Shown here: positions 61,398-64,000 of the stretch, one piece after another
Layout of the letters: every line of letters starts with the position of its first letter
Position numbering within the stretch: position 1 is the first letter of the stretch
Origin: Camarhynchus parvulus
Taxonomy: Eukaryota > Chordata > Aves > Passeriformes > Thraupidae
Length of the DNA stretch: 64,000 bases
Reading direction: 5' to 3'
Assembly: GCF_901933205.1 (NCBI RefSeq)
Contig: NC_044601.1
Span: forward strand, 30,480,352 to 30,544,351
Made by a program: the position numbers and the translations under genes
The notes under the pieces: model-generated
Told to the model about the DNA's origin: nothing
The model's database searches: none
The model's input: only the letters and a program-made list of their open reading frames with translations

Positions 61398-64000
61398 GGT
61401 GCTTTGACCAGTTCCAAAAAAAGCACAGTTTTCTCTCATCTCGGGACCTCTTGTCCCCCCCATACTTGTCTACCCCCTGGGGCCGGGGGTCTCCAAAACT
61501 GAACCCTCTCAGTTCTGAGCCATCGCCTCCCCCCTGGATGCAGCCTCTGTGTCGCGAGGAAGCATGGTTCTGTCCATGGCTGTACCAAAAAGAGTCCAGC
61601 AACCAGCTACTCCATCATCTCTTTCCGGCCTCTTTACTCTCCCAGCCTCACTCACTGCTCCGACTGTCATTCTCTTGCCCATTTCCTCTTTATCATCCAC
61701 TCCATCTCCCCTCTGGGAAAGGTCCAAATGCTCTGTGAGGTCTTCATCATCCAGAAAGGGGTTAACAAACTCCTGCACGCGGCCAGGCTCCTTCCCTGCT
61801 GCACTCCCCCCTTCCCCCTCCTTCTTCACAGGCCGATATCACTTCAAGGCCACAGGCCCGTACTGGCTTTCTCTCTCTCGTCTTCTGGCTGGGGGGGGGG
61901 GGTGCTGCCCAAATCTTCTCGGGGCCTCTCTCCCTCTGTCTCTCCTGGGGGGGGCTGCCCAGTGCCTCCTGGTGCCCCCACCACCCTTCCATCCTGAGGG
62001 GTCAGGCCTACCTCTGCCGGGCCGCAGGTTTCCCCTCCCCCGCCCAGCTCGAAGCCGGGCAGGGGAGGCCTTCCCTCTTTGCTGGCCGGAAATCAAAGAG
62101 AGAGCTCCCAAGGGAGTGCTCTGCTTCTAACCCCTGTGTTCTCAGAGGCGCATCCACCCTCAGTGGCCAAGCCTGGTGTCAATTTAAAATCTGAACACCT
62201 ATTGGCCTCTGGCCACTCCATTCCCAGAAAACCTGCTTCCTGTAAACCCACGACAGGTAGTCAGAGAAACACTTGTGCTGCTCCACTCCTGGGTGCTAGC
62301 TACCCTGGCTGGTAGATCTGTCTGCAAAGAAGCACAGAGTATCATTTGTCCTCATATGGGAACAAATGCTGAAAGACAGCATTGTCTGGCCTAGTGCCCA
62401 TGATTTCTCTGCAAAATTTGTCCCTGTTCCTGTGGGAAGGGTAGTGGTCAGAAGTGATTTCTGAAAATGAAGCTCAGGTGCCATTACAGGGTTTGTCCTA
62501 AAGAAAAAGAACAAAAAATGTGAAGCTCTCAACTAGTTTTAATCAGTAGACATGCTATGAGGTCATGTGGATTCATGCCAGGTGAGGATCTGCCTAAAAC
62601 CAGTCCATCAAAAGCACAGTGCCCAGCATGACACTTTGCATGGTCAGGCTTTGTTTTTATTCTTATCCTAAATTCACCTGCCCGAATTTCATCTGTGTCT
62701 ACAGTTAAAATTGTTCTGAGCACCATCACAGACCCATTGAGAAAATCTGTATGTCTATGATTGATGTAGTTATTTAGTTTTCCATTAGTGGTTTATTTAT
62801 CTGAGCCTGAAATTACCAAAATAAACTTGAATCCATCTTTCTTATCCAATCTGTGACTCAGTTGCACATATTACACTTGACAAAAATGGAGTTACAGGAA
62901 AAGGGAGAAAATGGGATGGATTCTGGACAGATGTGCAGCAGCATAAATTGATTTCACTAGAGGCGCATTGATTGCACATTGATTTACATGAACTGAGGAG
63001 CAAGAGAAAGGAAAAAACCAAACCTGGAGTTATGCATAGGAATTAATCAAGTTGGTTAAGCAAAGGGCAATGAATAGGTCTGTGCATTGGATGAATTAAG
63101 TAATTTTTCTGCTTCCATGACTGAGCTTTTAATTCCTTTCACATTTTTAATAGGCATTGTCTGAAAAACTGAAGCCTTTCTACTTTCCCAGTTGGTACAC
63201 CGTTGGATATATGTCTTTATGACACACCGGATTTTAGCTAAACTGGTTCTGTTAACCCACTGAGTTGGTTAATTGTGTTCAATGTACTGTGCAGGCTTCC
63301 AACAGTGTCAAGTTACTCACACTGAAGTGTTGTGCATTCACACATTTCTGGTCTGTTCCCCCACAACCTAACAGAGCAGTGCTAACTAGCTGCTGTCTGC
63401 AATCTGAGGCTCAGGAGCCGAACTTGTGCAGCTCTAGCCCATCCTGAAAGGAAGGTTAAAAGGTGATTGATTTATCCAGCTTCATGGCCAACTATGCTGG
63501 CTCAGTGAAAGGGGATCAGAGCATACCCATGGCCATCCAGCACACATTAACTTGTTATATGCTGCCAGCTTCATCATATAGTCCAGCCTTTTGTGCAGAG
63601 ACAGTGTTTTTTGATCTCTCCTGTAAAACAGCTAAGGACATCCAAGACAAAACTGCTTGTGCTCTCTGCTTGTGTACACAGGTGGCAGGGCATGGGGTCC
63701 AGGAAATATATGGGTAATGCAAAACAACCCCTTGTAATGTCTGTTCAATTTAATTTGAAAATTGAGGGAGTAGAGCCTTGGTCTACCAATTCACAGTACA
63801 GCAACATGTGATGGCTTCAGGAAGTAATTTGTCAGCTCTTACATTCCTTTATGTTTCTGAGTAATTTTTAGTTCCAAATAACTCTAACTTTCTCCCTTAT
63901 ATACACAAGCCATCTCAGGAACAATTGGTGATGTATTTCCTGCTTGCTAAAAAAAGATGAGGCCTGCAATTAATGCCCAGGGAACTATCATCTCCCACGT

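Larger units (their letters stand above)
61001..62255 (-). mobile_element. Solo LTR of an endogenous retrovirus, 1,255 bp, in the NRG1 intron
   Basis: The element starts TGTCATGGTTT and ends CCCACGACA, so the ends are TG...CA with inverted TGTC/GACA. It is flanked by a perfect 5-bp target duplication, GGTAG, at 60,996-61,000 and 62,256-62,260. There is no second LTR or internal gag/pol sequence, so this is a recombined solo LTR. Orientation is inferred as minus from AATAAA on that strand (61,117-61,122) near the right place for R/U5 and a TATA-like CTTAAAA (61,391-61,397) about 270 bp before it. Five-base duplications are typical of class III (ERVL-like) insertions, but family assignment needs a library search. 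The inside is GC-rich around 61,800-62,100, with G runs of 12 (61,891-61,902) and 8 (61,947-61,954) and a CA tract at 61,149-61,173. Confidence 0.88.
60436..64000 (-). other. NRG1: NRG1 last intron (partial; continues beyond the window)
   Basis: Everything to the right of the acceptor is intronic on the minus strand. None of the minus-strand frames up to 64,000 encodes the penultimate NRG1 exon (the segment ending in the HSER-type sequence before Tyr-Val-Ser-Ala), so the intron is longer than 3.5 kb. Apart from the solo LTR at 61,001-62,255, the sequence at 60,451-60,995 and 62,261-64,000 shows nothing I recognise: AT-rich, no CR1 tail and no long frame. Confidence 0.85.

Noticed and set aside
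61549..62130. 193-codon plus-strand frame in the intronic LTR
   Set aside because: Antisense to the LTR in a GC-rich region, Ser/Pro/Leu-rich, no recognisable domain.
62296..64000. Search for the penultimate NRG1 exon in the intron
   Set aside because: None of the minus-strand frames matches the known upstream tail segment; the exon must lie beyond 64,000.
1..64000. CRISPR arrays, bacterial operons, tRNA or rRNA genes
   Set aside because: No regularly spaced repeats, tRNA A/B boxes with cloverleaf, or rRNA sequence was seen; the window is vertebrate.

Overview
The window is vertebrate nuclear DNA, almost certainly from a bird and probably a songbird. Three things point there: several CR1 LINE copies, some ending in the avian ATTCTRTG-type octamers; two solo LTRs of the kind common in passerine genomes, one starting TGTCATGGTTTGAC; and a terminal exon of neuregulin-1 (NRG1) that is close to, but diverged from, the mammalian tail. 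The songbird placement is inference. There are no operons, and nearly all open frames are chance frames in AT-rich noncoding DNA or relics of transposon ORFs.

Layout. Positions 1-58,700 are noncoding sequence downstream of the 3' end of NRG1, which is transcribed right to left. This stretch holds a 534-bp solo LTR (6096-6629, 4-bp target duplication ATCC), a long degenerate CR1 with reverse-transcriptase remnants (about 12,900-14,688) lying just after an older CR1 relic (about 12,040-12,260), a minus-strand CR1 with a G-rich expansion (20,452-21,595), an old minus-strand CR1-like RT fragment (about 25,320-25,560), two CR1s fused tail to tail (30,795-31,985), a short CR1 tail (about 34,120-34,195), a possible ancient sauropsid repeat (about 15,830-15,945), and scattered microsatellites. 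I found no protein-coding gene I can defend in this part. One exon-like segment (6894-7005) and one signal-peptide ORF (32,707-32,964) are flagged as candidates only.

Positions 58,700-60,435 (minus strand) are the last exon of NRG1: a 3' UTR of at least about 1.1 kb and 216 complete codons of the long 'a'-type cytoplasmic tail, ending in the dipeptide Ala-Val and TAA, with a clear splice acceptor at 60,436-60,450. Positions 60,436-64,000 are the start (in plus coordinates) of the last intron. It carries a 1,255-bp solo LTR (61,001-62,255) with a perfect 5-bp target duplication GGTAG and TGTC/GACA ends, lying in the same orientation as NRG1 and bringing a sense polyadenylation signal. The penultimate NRG1 exon is not in the window.

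I did not find a new multi-gene system. The most useful leads are the sense-oriented LTR in the last NRG1 intron, the CCAAT-rich compact LTR at 6.1 kb, the exon-like segment just beyond it, the G-quadruplex-prone expansion inside a CR1, and a nested palindrome at 24.6 kb.
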